The notes under the pieces: generated by a model
Databases searched by the model: none
What the model saw: only the letters and a program-made list of their open reading frames with translations
Told to the model about the DNA's origin: nothing
Assembly (NCBI RefSeq): GCF_043575855.1
Contig: NZ_CP144375.1
Span: 8,680,001 to 8,744,000 of the forward strand
DNA: 64,000 nucleotides
Source of the DNA: Kutzneria buriramensis
GTDB lineage: Bacteria; Actinomycetota; Actinomycetes; Mycobacteriales; Pseudonocardiaceae
Direction: 5' to 3'
Shown here: positions 7,801 to 15,518 of the stretch, one piece after another
How the letters are laid out: the number at the start of each line of letters is the position of its first letter
Position numbering within the stretch: position 1 is the first letter of the stretch
Program-made: the position numbers and the translations under genes

Positions 7801-10613
7801 TGGCGGTGCAGGTGCGGGTCGGCGACGACCGGCAGATCGGCGTCTTCTCGCGTGCCGACGAGGACGAGACGTGGACGCGGCACGCGACCGGCCGCCTCGG
7901 CAGCGGAGCTCGGGCGGGGACCGTGGAATGGCCGCCCGCCACTGCCGAGGCGGTCGACCTGACCGGCTACTACGACGTGCTCGCCGACGCCGGCCTGGCG
8001 TACGGCCCGGTGTTCCAGGGGTTGCAGACAGCGTTCAAGCGTGGCGACGAGGTATTCGCCGAGATCGCGCTGCCCGAGGGCGTGGAGATCGACGGCTACG
8101 GCGTGCATCCGGCGCTGCTCGATGCCGCGCTGCACGCGATCAGCCTGACCGGCGTCACCGGCGACCAACCGGCGCTGCCGTTCTCCTGGGCCGGTGTTTC
8201 CCTGCACGCCACCGGCGCTTCGGCGCTGCGGGTGCACGTCCGACCCACCGGTGAGGGCGTCGTCGCGCTGCACGCCGTCGACCCGGCCGGCGGCAGCGTC
8301 GTGTCGGTGGACTCGCTGATGCTGCGGCCGGTCGCGCTGGACCAGGCGACTGCGCGGCGGGCCAACGACTCGCTGTTCGGGCTGACGTGGTCGCCGATCA
8401 CCGCGAGCCCGGCGGATGTCGCCGGATGGGAGGTGTTCGAGCCGACTGGTGATGTGCGTGAGGCGACTTACGCGACGCTGGCGGAGCTCCAGAAGGAATC
8501 GCAGCTGGTCGTGGTGAGCCGGGGTGGCCTTTCCGGTTCCGCTGTTTCCGGTCTTGTCCGTTCTGCCTGGTCGGAGAACCCCGGCTCGGTCGTTCTTGTC
8601 GATCTTGAGCCCGGGGCTTCGCTGGACCGGCTGCCTGAGATCATCGGTTCCGGTGAGCCGCAGGTCCGAGTGCGCGGGGGCGAAATCCTTGCCGCCCGCC
8701 TCGCCCGCGTGCCGGTGCCGGAGTCGACAAATCCCTTTACCGGTAAGGTGCTCATCACCGGCGGCACCGGCGGCCTCGGTGCGAAGCTGGCTCGGCACCT
8801 GGTGGCCAATCACGGCGTGACCGACCTGGTGCTGACCAGCCGGCGCGGCCTGGACGCCCCCGGTGCCAAAGAGCTCCAGGAAGAGCTCGGAGCGACGATC
8901 GTCGCCTGCGACGTGTCCGACAAGGCGTCGTTGGCCAAGGTGATCACCCCCGACCTCAAGGCCGTGATCCACGCGGCCGGCGTCCTCGACGACGGCGTGA
9001 TCTCCGCCCTGACACCGGACCGTTTCGACAAGGTGTTCCGCCCCAAGGCCGACGCCGCATGGAACCTGCACGAGCTGACCAAGGACCTGGCCCTGGATGC
9101 GTTTGTGCTGTTCTCCTCGGCTGCCGGCACGTTGGGCACGCCGGGTCAGGGCAACTACGCCGCGGCCAACGCCTACCTGGATGCGCTGGCGGAGCTTCGG
9201 CACGGCGAAGGACTGCCGGCGGTGTCGCTGGCGTGGGGACTCTGGGACGACGGCATGGGCGACCAGGCCGACACGTCCAGGATGCAGAAGTCCGGCGTGC
9301 TGGGCCTCACCACCGACGAGGGCCTGGCGCTGTTCGACGCCTGCTACACCAGCGAAAACCCGAACCTGGCGCCGATCCGCCTCGACGTGAAGGCGCTGAA
9401 CGCGGCGGGCCCGGACCGGCTGGCGCCGGTCTTCCACGGCCTGATCCGCACCACCCGCAAGGCCGCCGGCAAGGGCGCGGATCCGTCGGCGCTGCGCAAG
9501 CAGCTGGCGGGTCTGGACGAGGCGGGCCAGGAAACCGTGCTGCGGGAACTGATCCGGGCCAACGCGGCGATCGTGCTGGGCCACCCCAGCCCGGAAAGCG
9601 TCGACCCGGACCGGGACTTCCTGGCCTCGGGGTTCGACTCGCTGACGGCGATGGAACTCCGCAACGCCCTGAACGCGGCGACGGGGCTCACCCTGCCGGC
9701 GATGGTGGTCTTCGACAACAAGTCGCCGGCCGAGCTGGCACGGTGGCTGCGCGCCGAACTCGGCAGCACGCAGAGCACCGACACCAACGCGGACGAGACA
9801 CTGAGCGACTTCTTCCGGGAGTCGGTGCTGTCCGGCAACCTCCAAAAGGGACTGACGCTGCTGCGGGCGGTCGCGGACATCCGGCCGAAGTTCACGGGCG
9901 TCGCGGACGTCGATCACCTGCCGAAGCCGGTGGTGTTCGCGGACGGCAAGACCACGCCGAGGCTGATCTGCGTCAGCACGCCGATGGCGCTCGGCGGCAC
10001 GCACCAACATGCCCGCGTCGCCGCGAACATCGGCGGCGGCCGGCACGTCAGCGCGCTGCCGGTGCCGGGCTTCGCCCGCGGCGAAAGCCTTCCCACCACG
10101 GCGGAAGCGGCGGTCAGCGTGCTCGGCGAGGCCGTCACGCAGGCGGCGCAGGGCGACCCGTTCGTGCTGCTCGGCTACTCCTCCGGCGGCGTGCTGGCCT
10201 ACGCGACGGCGAAACACCTTGCCAGCCAGGGCCTTCGACCGGACGGGGTCGTGCTCGTCGACAGCTATCACGTCAGCGAGGGCGAGGAACGGGACGTCTT
10301 CGAGCAGCTGGCCGTTGTGCTGCTGGAGAAGGAGACCGTGTTCGGGACGTTCGACAGCGCCAGGCTGAGCGGCATGAACGCGTACATCGACCTGTTGCCG
10401 GGCTTCGACCTCGGGTCGATGGACGTGCCGGTGCTGTTCCTGCGGGCCGACAAGTCCTTCATGAACCCCGACGACCCGACCGACGACTGGCGCGCCGTCG
10501 CCTGGGATCCCGCGCACACCGTGGTGACCGTGCCCGGCGCCACCCACTTCACCATCGTCGAGGAGCACGCCGCGGCGACGGCCCAGGCCGTCAACGACTG
10601 GCTCTCCCGATAG
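4887..10613 (+). CDS. Type I polyketide synthase, final module with thioesterase (docking-KS-AT-DH-KR-ACP-TE)
   Basis: This 1908-residue protein carries the terminal module. It begins with a short coiled-coil N-terminal docking segment (residues 1-34), then KS (about 35-445, TACSSS), AT (about 540-835, GHSVGE and HAFHS, malonyl type), DH (about 890-1120, intact H-x3-G-x4-P and DAALH), KR (about 1285-1455, TGGTGGLG and LDD), ACP (about 1545-1620, GFDSL) and a C-terminal thioesterase (about 1690-1908, serine motif GYSSGG, late ATHF histidine). The TE should release the chain, here most likely by attack of the starter-derived amine to form a macrolactam ring. There is no ER, so the last unit should keep its double bond. 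Its module is nearly a twin of the preceding one, including a 114-base identical stretch in the KR. Start ATG is chosen because MAESDKK begins the docking helix. Confidence 0.96.
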   Translation: MAESDKKLVDALRASLKETERLRVQNRRLTATLREPIAIVGMSCRYPGGVCSPEELWRLVADGVDAVTSFPTDRGWDTDRLYDPTGERPGTTYTDQGGFLHRAADFDPAFFGISPREALVMDPQQRLLLEATWEALERAGIDPTTLKGSSTGVFAGMMYHDYAANNSTGAIASGRVSYTFGFEGPAVTIDTACSSSLVALHWAVQALRAGDCSLALVGGVAVMATPETFVEFSKQRGLSRDGRCKSFAGATDGTGWGEGVGMLVVERLSDARRNGHEVLAIVRGSAINQDGASNGLTAPNGPSQRRVIKAALAAAQVSADQVDMVEAHGTGTTLGDPIEAQALLATYGQDRTEPLWLGSIKSNMGHAQAAAGVAGIIKVVMAIRNRTMPKTLHVDVPTPQVDWSAGNIELLTETRAWPAADRPRRAGISSFGISGTNAHVIIEEAPEEEVAERTVIDRPVPWILSAKTPEGLDAQASRLSSVDGQPLDIAYSLATSRAMFEHRGVIVGTDLEELRRGAQALADGVSTSRGLAKGAGSTAFLFTGQGAQRVGMGGDLYEAFPVFAEAWDAAVDHSMASVVWGDDQDALNRTEFAQPALFAFEVALYRLLESWGVKPNFVAGHSVGEIAAAHVAGVFSLEDARKLVAARGKLMQALPAGGAMVAILATEDEVTLVDGVGIAAVNGPQSVVISGVEEAVLEIKADFEAKGRKTTRLKVSHAFHSPLMEPMLDEFRKVVEAIEFAEPTIPMVTTSAGGGAVDTVDYWVDHVRAAVRFADAVKTLSSKGVTRFVEVGPDGVLTGMAQACVDEGAFVATQRRDKPQERELVSGLAQAFAHGVAVDWHRFFEGREARRVDLPTYAFQHQAFWLSAQDYLANSWLGGGAGDVVSAGLESAGHPLLGAVLTAPDGDGLVLTGRLSPSTLPWLADHVVGGSIFFPGTGFVELALRAGEFVGCDTVEELTLEAPLVLPERGGVAVQVRVGDDRQIGVFSRADEDETWTRHATGRLGSGARAGTVEWPPATAEAVDLTGYYDVLADAGLAYGPVFQGLQTAFKRGDEVFAEIALPEGVEIDGYGVHPALLDAALHAISLTGVTGDQPALPFSWAGVSLHATGASALRVHVRPTGEGVVALHAVDPAGGSVVSVDSLMLRPVALDQATARRANDSLFGLTWSPITASPADVAGWEVFEPTGDVREATYATLAELQKESQLVVVSRGGLSGSAVSGLVRSAWSENPGSVVLVDLEPGASLDRLPEIIGSGEPQVRVRGGEILAARLARVPVPESTNPFTGKVLITGGTGGLGAKLARHLVANHGVTDLVLTSRRGLDAPGAKELQEELGATIVACDVSDKASLAKVITPDLKAVIHAAGVLDDGVISALTPDRFDKVFRPKADAAWNLHELTKDLALDAFVLFSSAAGTLGTPGQGNYAAANAYLDALAELRHGEGLPAVSLAWGLWDDGMGDQADTSRMQKSGVLGLTTDEGLALFDACYTSENPNLAPIRLDVKALNAAGPDRLAPVFHGLIRTTRKAAGKGADPSALRKQLAGLDEAGQETVLRELIRANAAIVLGHPSPESVDPDRDFLASGFDSLTAMELRNALNAATGLTLPAMVVFDNKSPAELARWLRAELGSTQSTDTNADETLSDFFRESVLSGNLQKGLTLLRAVADIRPKFTGVADVDHLPKPVVFADGKTTPRLICVSTPMALGGTHQHARVAANIGGGRHVSALPVPGFARGESLPTTAEAAVSVLGEAVTQAAQGDPFVLLGYSSGGVLAYATAKHLASQGLRPDGVVLVDSYHVSEGEERDVFEQLAVVLLEKETVFGTFDSARLSGMNAYIDLLPGFDLGSMDVPVLFLRADKSFMNPDDPTDDWRAVAWDPAHTVVTVPGATHFTIVEEHAAATAQAVNDWLSR

Positions 10614-10623
10614 GACGGCTGTT

Positions 10624-10652
10624 CCCCCGGTCTGGGATCGGCAGACCGGGGG
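10624..10652. terminator. Hairpin downstream of the TE-containing PKS
   Basis: A perfect 11-bp inverted repeat (CCCCCGGTCTG / CAGACCGGGGG) with a 7-base loop begins 10 bases after the PKS stop codon. There is no T-run, as usual for high-GC actinomycete terminators. It is the first of two hairpins in tandem. Confidence 0.75.
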
Positions 10653-10661
10653 ACGGCACGA

Positions 10662-10698
10662 CAACAGCCCCGGCGTGACCATCACGCCGGGGCTGTTG
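10662..10698. terminator. Strong bidirectional terminator hairpin
   Basis: Perfect 17-bp stem (CAACAGCCCCGGCGTGA and its complement) with a 3-base loop. It lies between the plus-strand PKS and the minus-strand SRPBCC gene, so it probably stops transcription from both sides. The rest of 10699-10888 shows no gene or clear signal. Confidence 0.8.
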
Positions 10699-10888
10699 GC
10701 AACCCCAGGGGTGGAGGGGTTGCGGGGATCACCGGTCGTCGGGAGGAGGGGTTGACGTCCGGTGGCCGGTCGGCGCGGGACCCGGGGGAGTGGCCCGCAG
10801 AACCGGCTGTATAGCTTGGGGCGTAGGAAAAAGTGGGCACCGGCCGGGCCGGGGAACGTGCCGCCCGACCCGACCGGCGGGTCCGAAC

Positions 10889-11305
10889 TCAGCCGGCGAG
10901 CTTGGCCAGGGCGAAGATGCCCTCGTCGATGCCGGCGCTGAGGAACTGGCCGATGGCGCCGCCCATCTGGTCGCCGCCGGGGCCGTCGAGCTCGGTGCGG
11001 TGGGTGATCGTCGAGCCGCCGCCGGGGCCGGCCACGACCTTGCAGTGCGACCGCAGCGTCACGTTCTCGTCGATCCTGGTCTCCTGGGTGAAGCTCACGC
11101 CGTCAACGACGTCGACGAGCGTGAACGCCGCCGGTCCCTGCTGCGCGTTGGTGATCACGCCGGTGGAGCCGCTGGCGAACGGGCCGTCGATGGTCATCTT
11201 CTCCATCCCGGCGTTCCACTCGGGCCAGCCGGCCACGTCGGTGTAGCGCGCCCAGACCGCCGCGGGGGTCGCGTCGGCGTCGATGCTGCGCTCGTAGTGC
11301 CACAC
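10889..11305 (-). CDS. SRPBCC-superfamily (START/cyclase-like) small protein
   Basis: A 138-residue protein starting at GTG (11303-11305) with GGAGG 6-7 bases upstream. It opens with WHYERSIDADATPAAVWARY, typical of SRPBCC folds, followed by TDVAGWPEWN and a C-terminal helix. These proteins form a deep hydrophobic pocket; members act as polyketide cyclases, lipid or steroid binders or Hsp90-activator-like proteins. Nothing fixes the ligand here. It stands alone on the minus strand between PKS and starter genes, sharing a divergent promoter with the amidohydrolase gene. It may belong to the cluster, or to a small regulator-controlled unit given the palindrome just upstream. Confidence 0.85.
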   Translation of the reverse strand: MWHYERSIDADATPAAVWARYTDVAGWPEWNAGMEKMTIDGPFASGSTGVITNAQQGPAAFTLVDVVDGVSFTQETRIDENVTLRSHCKVVAGPGGGSTITHRTELDGPGGDQMGGAIGQFLSAGIDEGIFALAKLAG

Positions 11306-11325
11306 GGGGATCCTCCAGTGGAGTA

Positions 11326-11341
11326 ATACGTACTTACGTAT
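11326..11341. promoter_or_regulatory. Operator-like palindrome in divergent promoter
   Basis: Perfect 7-bp inverted repeat with a 2-base spacer, ATACGTA-CT-TACGTAT, in the AT-rich gap between the divergent SRPBCC and amidohydrolase genes, 20 bases before the SRPBCC start. The size and symmetry fit a TetR- or MarR-type repressor site; the regulator is not identifiable here. Confidence 0.6.
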
Positions 11342-11494
11342 AAGACAAATGTACAGCGGCCGGCGGGCGGCCGCAAGGGGGAGCGTAGGGACTTCGATCG
11401 AAGGGTTTCCCCACCTTCTGCGGCGCTACCGTCGACCTGCGGTGCGCCGCCGCACGCGTTGGCGGCCAAGGACTATCGACGAGGTGGTGGAACG

Positions 11495-12391
11495 ATGTCG
11501 CTTGCCCCCAGCGCCAAGGGGACCGTGAAGTTCGGCGATTACAAGACGTGGTACCGGGTGACGGGCGACCCCGGCTGCGGCAAGCCGGTGCTGGTCGTCG
11601 TGCACGGCGGCCCCGGCAGCACGCACGACTACCTGCTGCGGATGAGCGAGCTGGCCGGCAGGGGCTGGCCGGTCGTGCACTACGACCAGCTCGGCAACGG
11701 CGGCTCCACGCACCTGCCCGGCAAGGGCCCGGACTTCTGGACGCCGGAGCTGTTCGAGGCGGAGCTGACGAACCTGGTGCAGCAGCTGGGCGTCGACGGC
11801 AACTACGTGCCGTTCGGCCAGTCCTGGGGCGGCCTGCTCGTCGCCATGCACGCCGCGAGAAGGCCGAAGGGCCTCAAGGGCCTGGTGATCGCCAACTCGC
11901 CGGCCTCCTACCCGTTGTGGCTCCAGGAGATGAAGGTCCTGCGCGACCAGCTGCCGCCCGGCGTCGACGAGATCCTGCGCCGGCACGAGGCCGCCGGGAC
12001 CACCGACAGCCCCGAGTACTACGACACCATGCAGGCCTTCTACGACCGGCACGTCTGCCGGATCAAGCCGGCGCCGCGCGACATGCAGGCGTCCCAGTAC
12101 GAGATCTACAACGACTCCACCGTCTACTTCACCATGAACGGCCCCAGCGAGTTCCACGTGATCGGCACGCTCAAGGACTGGGGCGTCATCGACGTCCTGC
12201 CCGATATCGCGGTGCCGACGCTGATCATCTCGGGCCGGCACGACGAGGCCACGCCGGCCACCGTCCAGCCCTTCGCCGACCTGATCCCCGACAACCGCTG
12301 GGAGATCTTCGAGGAGTCGAGCCACGTGCCGCACCTCGAGGAGCCCGAGCGGTTCGACGACGTCCTGCACACCTACCTGTCCAGCCTGTAG
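11495..12391 (+). CDS. Proline-iminopeptidase-like alpha/beta hydrolase, VinJ-type amide hydrolase
   Basis: A 298-residue S33-family hydrolase. HGGPG forms the oxyanion loop, GQSWGG holds the nucleophilic serine, and a late Asp (SGRHDEATP) and His (SSHVPHLEEP) complete the triad. In vicenistatin biosynthesis VinJ, of this family, removes the terminal protecting amino acid from the polyketide chain so the freed amine can close the macrolactam. The same role is inferred here because the acyltransferase, ACP, two adenylating enzymes, decarboxylase and glutamate mutase genes follow. Start ATG 11495 is preferred because GAGGTGG lies just upstream; a longer frame from a TTG at 11459 lacks a ribosome site. 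It is followed 13 bases later by the acyltransferase gene. Confidence 0.9.
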   Translation: MSLAPSAKGTVKFGDYKTWYRVTGDPGCGKPVLVVVHGGPGSTHDYLLRMSELAGRGWPVVHYDQLGNGGSTHLPGKGPDFWTPELFEAELTNLVQQLGVDGNYVPFGQSWGGLLVAMHAARRPKGLKGLVIANSPASYPLWLQEMKVLRDQLPPGVDEILRRHEAAGTTDSPEYYDTMQAFYDRHVCRIKPAPRDMQASQYEIYNDSTVYFTMNGPSEFHVIGTLKDWGVIDVLPDIAVPTLIISGRHDEATPATVQPFADLIPDNRWEIFEESSHVPHLEEPERFDDVLHTYLSSL

Positions 12392-12404
12392 CGGAGACAA
12401 GCCA

Positions 12405-13349
12405 ATGGTCACCGAGTTCACCGCGTCCGAGGCGGTCGTCTTCCCCGGCATGGGGCCGTCCCGGTTCGCCGACGTCGGCAAGTTCATGGTCATCAACCCC
12501 TACGCCCGCCGCCTGGTCGCCGAGGCCGACGAGCGGCTGGGTCACTCGCTGGTGGACGCCTTCCGCGACACCGAGGGCGACTACAGCCGGCCGGCCCAGG
12601 TCAGCTTCCTGGTCAACTGCGTCGCGCTGGCCCGGTGGGCGCAGGGTGAGCTGGGCGCGAAGCCGGAGGTCGTGGTCGGCCCCAGCTTCGGCGGCAAGGC
12701 GCTGGCCGCCCACTCCGGCGCACTGTCCTTCTCGGACGCCGTGTGGATGACCTCGGAGTTCGCCCGCTGCCTCGACGAGTTCTTCGAAACCGAGTTCGCC
12801 GACATCGTCACGCACTCGTTCGTGCGGACCCCGCAGGACGTGCTGGCGGCCCTGTTCGCCGAGATGGACGAGCTCGGCTACTGGCACGACGTGTCCTGCC
12901 ACATCGACCACGACTTCCACATGGTGTCGCTGAGCCGGGACAACCTGGAGTGGTTCCAGCAGAAGCTGCGCCGGGGCGGCGGCATGTCGCTCTACACCAT
13001 GCATCCGCCGATGCACGTCAGCGCGTTCGGGCCGCTGCGCGAGAAGATCCGGACCGAGGTGTTCGACCGGCTGGAGTTCCGCGACCCGACGCTGCCGGTC
13101 GTCAACGACCAGGACGGCGCGATCCTCACCACCGGCGAGCAGGTCCGCGACATGCTGCTGGACGGCATCGTCAACACGGTCCGGTGGCCCGACGCCGTGG
13201 CCACGCTGAAGCGGCTGGGTGTGGCCAAGGTGCACGTCGCCGGCCAGGACAGCCTGTTCGGCCGGGTGGCGGTCACGAACAAGAACTTCCAGGTCGTCCC
13301 GTGCGACCCGAAGCTGGCGCTGGCTCCCCGCAAGCGCACCGCGGCGTGA
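12405..13349 (+). CDS. Discrete acyltransferase, VinK-type (aminoacyl transfer to PKS loading ACP)
   Basis: A 314-residue stand-alone protein of the malonyl-CoA:ACP transacylase fold: VFPGMGPSR near the N-terminus, nucleophile motif GPSFGG (Ser94), and a histidine in HPPMHVSAF (His204) matching the catalytic His of HAFHS. The usual GHSxGE is altered: His before Ser is Pro, and Glu is Gly. The Arg that binds malonyl carboxylate is not evident. This fits an enzyme not selecting malonyl-CoA. VinK of the vicenistatin pathway, the closest functional precedent, shuttles a dipeptidyl starter from the discrete ACP to the PKS loading ACP. GGAGA lies 10 bases before ATG. It is co-transcribed with the upstream amidohydrolase gene and converges on the ACP gene. 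Confidence 0.88.
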   Translation: MVTEFTASEAVVFPGMGPSRFADVGKFMVINPYARRLVAEADERLGHSLVDAFRDTEGDYSRPAQVSFLVNCVALARWAQGELGAKPEVVVGPSFGGKALAAHSGALSFSDAVWMTSEFARCLDEFFETEFADIVTHSFVRTPQDVLAALFAEMDELGYWHDVSCHIDHDFHMVSLSRDNLEWFQQKLRRGGGMSLYTMHPPMHVSAFGPLREKIRTEVFDRLEFRDPTLPVVNDQDGAILTTGEQVRDMLLDGIVNTVRWPDAVATLKRLGVAKVHVAGQDSLFGRVAVTNKNFQVVPCDPKLALAPRKRTAA

Positions 13350-13355
13350 GGAGAA

Positions 13356-13378
13356 GGGGGGACCCGCAGGGTCCCCCC
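13356..13378. terminator. Hairpin downstream of discrete acyltransferase
   Basis: Perfect 10-bp inverted repeat GGGGGGACCC / GGGTCCCCCC around a GCA loop, 7 bases after the acyltransferase stop. Confidence 0.7.
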
Positions 13379-13387
13379 GTCCGCACA

Positions 13388-13428
13388 GCAAGAGCGGGCA
13401 TGTCCACCGTGGACATGCCCGCTCTTGC
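13388..13428. terminator. Bidirectional terminator between convergent genes
   Basis: A perfect 20-bp inverted repeat with a single central base (13408), between the plus-strand acyltransferase and minus-strand ACP genes. Its symmetry suits termination from both directions. With the preceding hairpin it repeats the tandem two-hairpin design seen at 10624-10698. Confidence 0.8.
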
Positions 13429-13436
13429 CGAAGGGG

Positions 13437-13685
13437 TCAGGCAGCCTGCTTGAGCAGGTTGTCCAAGGCGGCCCAGAGCACGCCGGCGTTGGCGAAGGTC
13501 TCCAGGCTCAGGGCGTCGTCGACGAAGCGCACGCCGAACTCGTGCTCGAGGGCGCCGAGCAGTTCGACGGTGCCCAGCGAGTCCAGCCCCAGGTCGCGCA
13601 GGCTCGACTCCGGCGTCAGCGGCTCGTCAGCCGGCAGGAATGGCAGGTACGGGCGCAGGACTTCCTCGAACCGCGCGTCCCACAT
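13437..13685 (-). CDS. Discrete acyl carrier protein, VinL-type
   Basis: An 82-residue carrier protein with the phosphopantetheine motif LGLDSLG (Ser36) and the expected four-helix length. In the vicenistatin model this ACP (VinL) carries 3-methylaspartate, then 3-aminoisobutyrate, then the amino-acid-capped form. ATG at 13685 is chosen: TTGGAG lies 6-9 bases upstream as the ribosome site, and the alternative in-frame TTG at 13697 overlaps it. It is the only starter gene on the minus strand, divergent from the first adenylating enzyme. Confidence 0.92.
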   Translation of the reverse strand: MWDARFEEVLRPYLPFLPADEPLTPESSLRDLGLDSLGTVELLGALEHEFGVRFVDDALSLETFANAGVLWAALDNLLKQAA

Positions 13686-13845
13686 GGGTGACTCCAATCT
13701 TTTTACCCCCGGCCGAATTGGTCCGGCTCTATGAGAAGCTAAACCGGCACACCCCCCGGTCGCTACCCCTGTCCAGCATGGCGCAAACAGGGGGCGGGAT
13801 TTCCCTCGAATTTCGGGACGATCCTTGAAATCCCTAGTACCGCCG

Positions 13846-13859
13846 TGACATGCATGTCA
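13846..13859. promoter_or_regulatory. 14-bp perfect palindrome before the adenylating-enzyme gene
   Basis: TGACATGCATGTCA is self-complementary. It sits 14 bases upstream of the ATG at 13873, in the divergent promoter region (13686-13872) between the ACP and adenylating-enzyme genes. A regulator bound here could control both. The regulator is unknown. Confidence 0.55.
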
Positions 13860-13872
13860 TAGAGGAGGAAGA

Positions 13873-15399
13873 ATGAACTCATCGTTGTCCGCCCGATTCC
13901 TTCGTGGCCTCGACCGCTCGCCGGACGGGGCCGCGATCCGGTTCGGCGACCAGGTGGTGACCTACCGGCAGGCCCACGAGAAGGCGCTGCTGTGGGCAGG
14001 TGCCCTACATGCAAGTGGCCCGAGGCCGCCGGCGGTGGTCGGGGTCCTGTTCGGCAAGTCCGCCGACTCCTATCAGGGCCTGCTCGCGGCCCTCTACTCC
14101 GGCGCCACGGTCGTCCCGCTCAACGTCAGCTTCCCGGCCGCCCGGCTGCGCGCCATGATCGACCTGGCCGGGGTGACCGCGCTGCTCGCCGACGAGTACG
14201 GCCTGGCCGTGCTGGACGACGTGCTGTGCGGCGACACCATGCCGGTGTTCGACCTAAACGGTGACCCCGATCCGGCGAACGCCCTGCTCTGGCCGCACGC
14301 GGTGACCGAGACCGACACCGCGTACATGCTGTTCACGAGCGGCTCGACCGGCCGGCCCAAGGGCGTGCCGATCACCCACGGCAACACCCATCACTACTTC
14401 TCCTACCTCGACGAGCGCTTCGACTTCACCCCCGACGACGTCTTCTCGCAGACGTTCGACCTGAACTTCGACTGCGCGATGTTCGACCTGTTCTGCGCCT
14501 GGGGCGCCGGCGCCGAGATCTGCTTCATCCCGCCGCACGCCTACCGCGACATGCCGGCGTTCTTCGCCGACCACAACGTGACGGTCTGGTTCTCCACGCC
14601 GTCGGCGATCGGCCTGGTCCGCCGCATGGGCGGGCTCACCCCCGGCGGCATGCCCACGCTGCGCTGGAGCTTCTTCGCCGGCGAGGCCCTGAAGTGCGCG
14701 GACGCCGCCGACTGGCAGGCCGCGGCCCCAGGGTCCACCCTCGAGAACCTGTACGGCCCGACCGAGCTGACCGTCACCATCACCGCCCACCGCTGGAACG
14801 CGGAGTCGGCGGACCTGGCCGTGAACGGGGTGGTGCCGATCGGCGGCCTCAACCCCGGCCACGTGCACCTGCTCATCAATCCCGACGGCGAGCCGGTCGA
14901 GGACGAGGGCGAGCTCTGCATCACCGGCCCGCAGATGACGCCCGGCTACCTCGATCCCGAGGACGACAAGGGGCGGTTCCTCGAGCACGGCGGCCAGACC
15001 TGGTACCGCACCGGCGACCGGGTCCGCTGGGTCGCCCCCAACGAGATGGCCTACCTGGGGCGGATGGACTCGCAGGTGCAGATCCACGGGCTGCGCGTGG
15101 AACTGGCCGAGATCGACAACGCGGTGCGGGCCAGCGGGGTGGACGACGCGGTCACCGTGACCCGGGAGACGCCCGGCGGCCTGGAGCTCGTCGTGTTCTA
15201 CACGGGGGAGAAGGTGCCGCCGGCCGAGCTCAACCGCCGGCTGTGCGACCGGCTGCCGCAGAGCATGGTGCCCAAGCACTATCAGCACGTCGACGAGTTC
15301 CCGCTCAACTCCAACCGCAAGGTGGACCGCCTGCGGCTCGCCGCGACGGCCGCTGACCTGCTGAATTCGCGCGTGGTCCGGGCCGGGGGCGCACAATAG
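13873..15399 (+). CDS. Stand-alone adenylating enzyme, VinN-type (3-methylaspartate activation)
   Basis: A 508-residue ANL-family adenylation enzyme with P-loop-like LFTSGSTGRPKG (residues 153-164), LYGPTE, YRTGDRVRW and a C-terminal lysine in SNRKVDRLR. No fused carrier domain is present. In the vicenistatin pathway VinN activates (2S,3S)-3-methylaspartate as adenylate and loads it on the discrete ACP VinL. Linkage to glutamate mutase genes (which make 3-methylaspartate) and an ACP supports the same substrate; the sequence alone does not prove it. A strong GAGGAGGAAG site precedes ATG. Confidence 0.9.
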   Translation: MNSSLSARFLRGLDRSPDGAAIRFGDQVVTYRQAHEKALLWAGALHASGPRPPAVVGVLFGKSADSYQGLLAALYSGATVVPLNVSFPAARLRAMIDLAGVTALLADEYGLAVLDDVLCGDTMPVFDLNGDPDPANALLWPHAVTETDTAYMLFTSGSTGRPKGVPITHGNTHHYFSYLDERFDFTPDDVFSQTFDLNFDCAMFDLFCAWGAGAEICFIPPHAYRDMPAFFADHNVTVWFSTPSAIGLVRRMGGLTPGGMPTLRWSFFAGEALKCADAADWQAAAPGSTLENLYGPTELTVTITAHRWNAESADLAVNGVVPIGGLNPGHVHLLINPDGEPVEDEGELCITGPQMTPGYLDPEDDKGRFLEHGGQTWYRTGDRVRWVAPNEMAYLGRMDSQVQIHGLRVELAEIDNAVRASGVDDAVTVTRETPGGLELVVFYTGEKVPPAELNRRLCDRLPQSMVPKHYQHVDEFPLNSNRKVDRLRLAATAADLLNSRVVRAGGAQ

Positions 15400-15518
15400 G
15401 GGCGGTAGGGGGGATGACGGACGTACGTACAGATCTTACTCTTGAGTGGTGAGGATTTGGTTCGGCGCACGCGGAACTGAATCACTCGTCGTTCTTTTCG
15501 AGCGTACGGAGAGCGACC

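Noticed and set aside
4464..10685. A 2073-codon minus-strand open frame opposite the TE-containing PKS (and a similar 5006-codon frame at 21028-36048)
   Set aside because: Translation is low-complexity (Arg, Gly, Val, Gln, His, Ala rich) with no domains, while the plus strand encodes clear PKS domains throughout. These are GC-skew shadows.
11459..11494. TTG start 12 codons earlier for the amidohydrolase
   Set aside because: No ribosome site; the ATG at 11495 has GAGGTGG just upstream.
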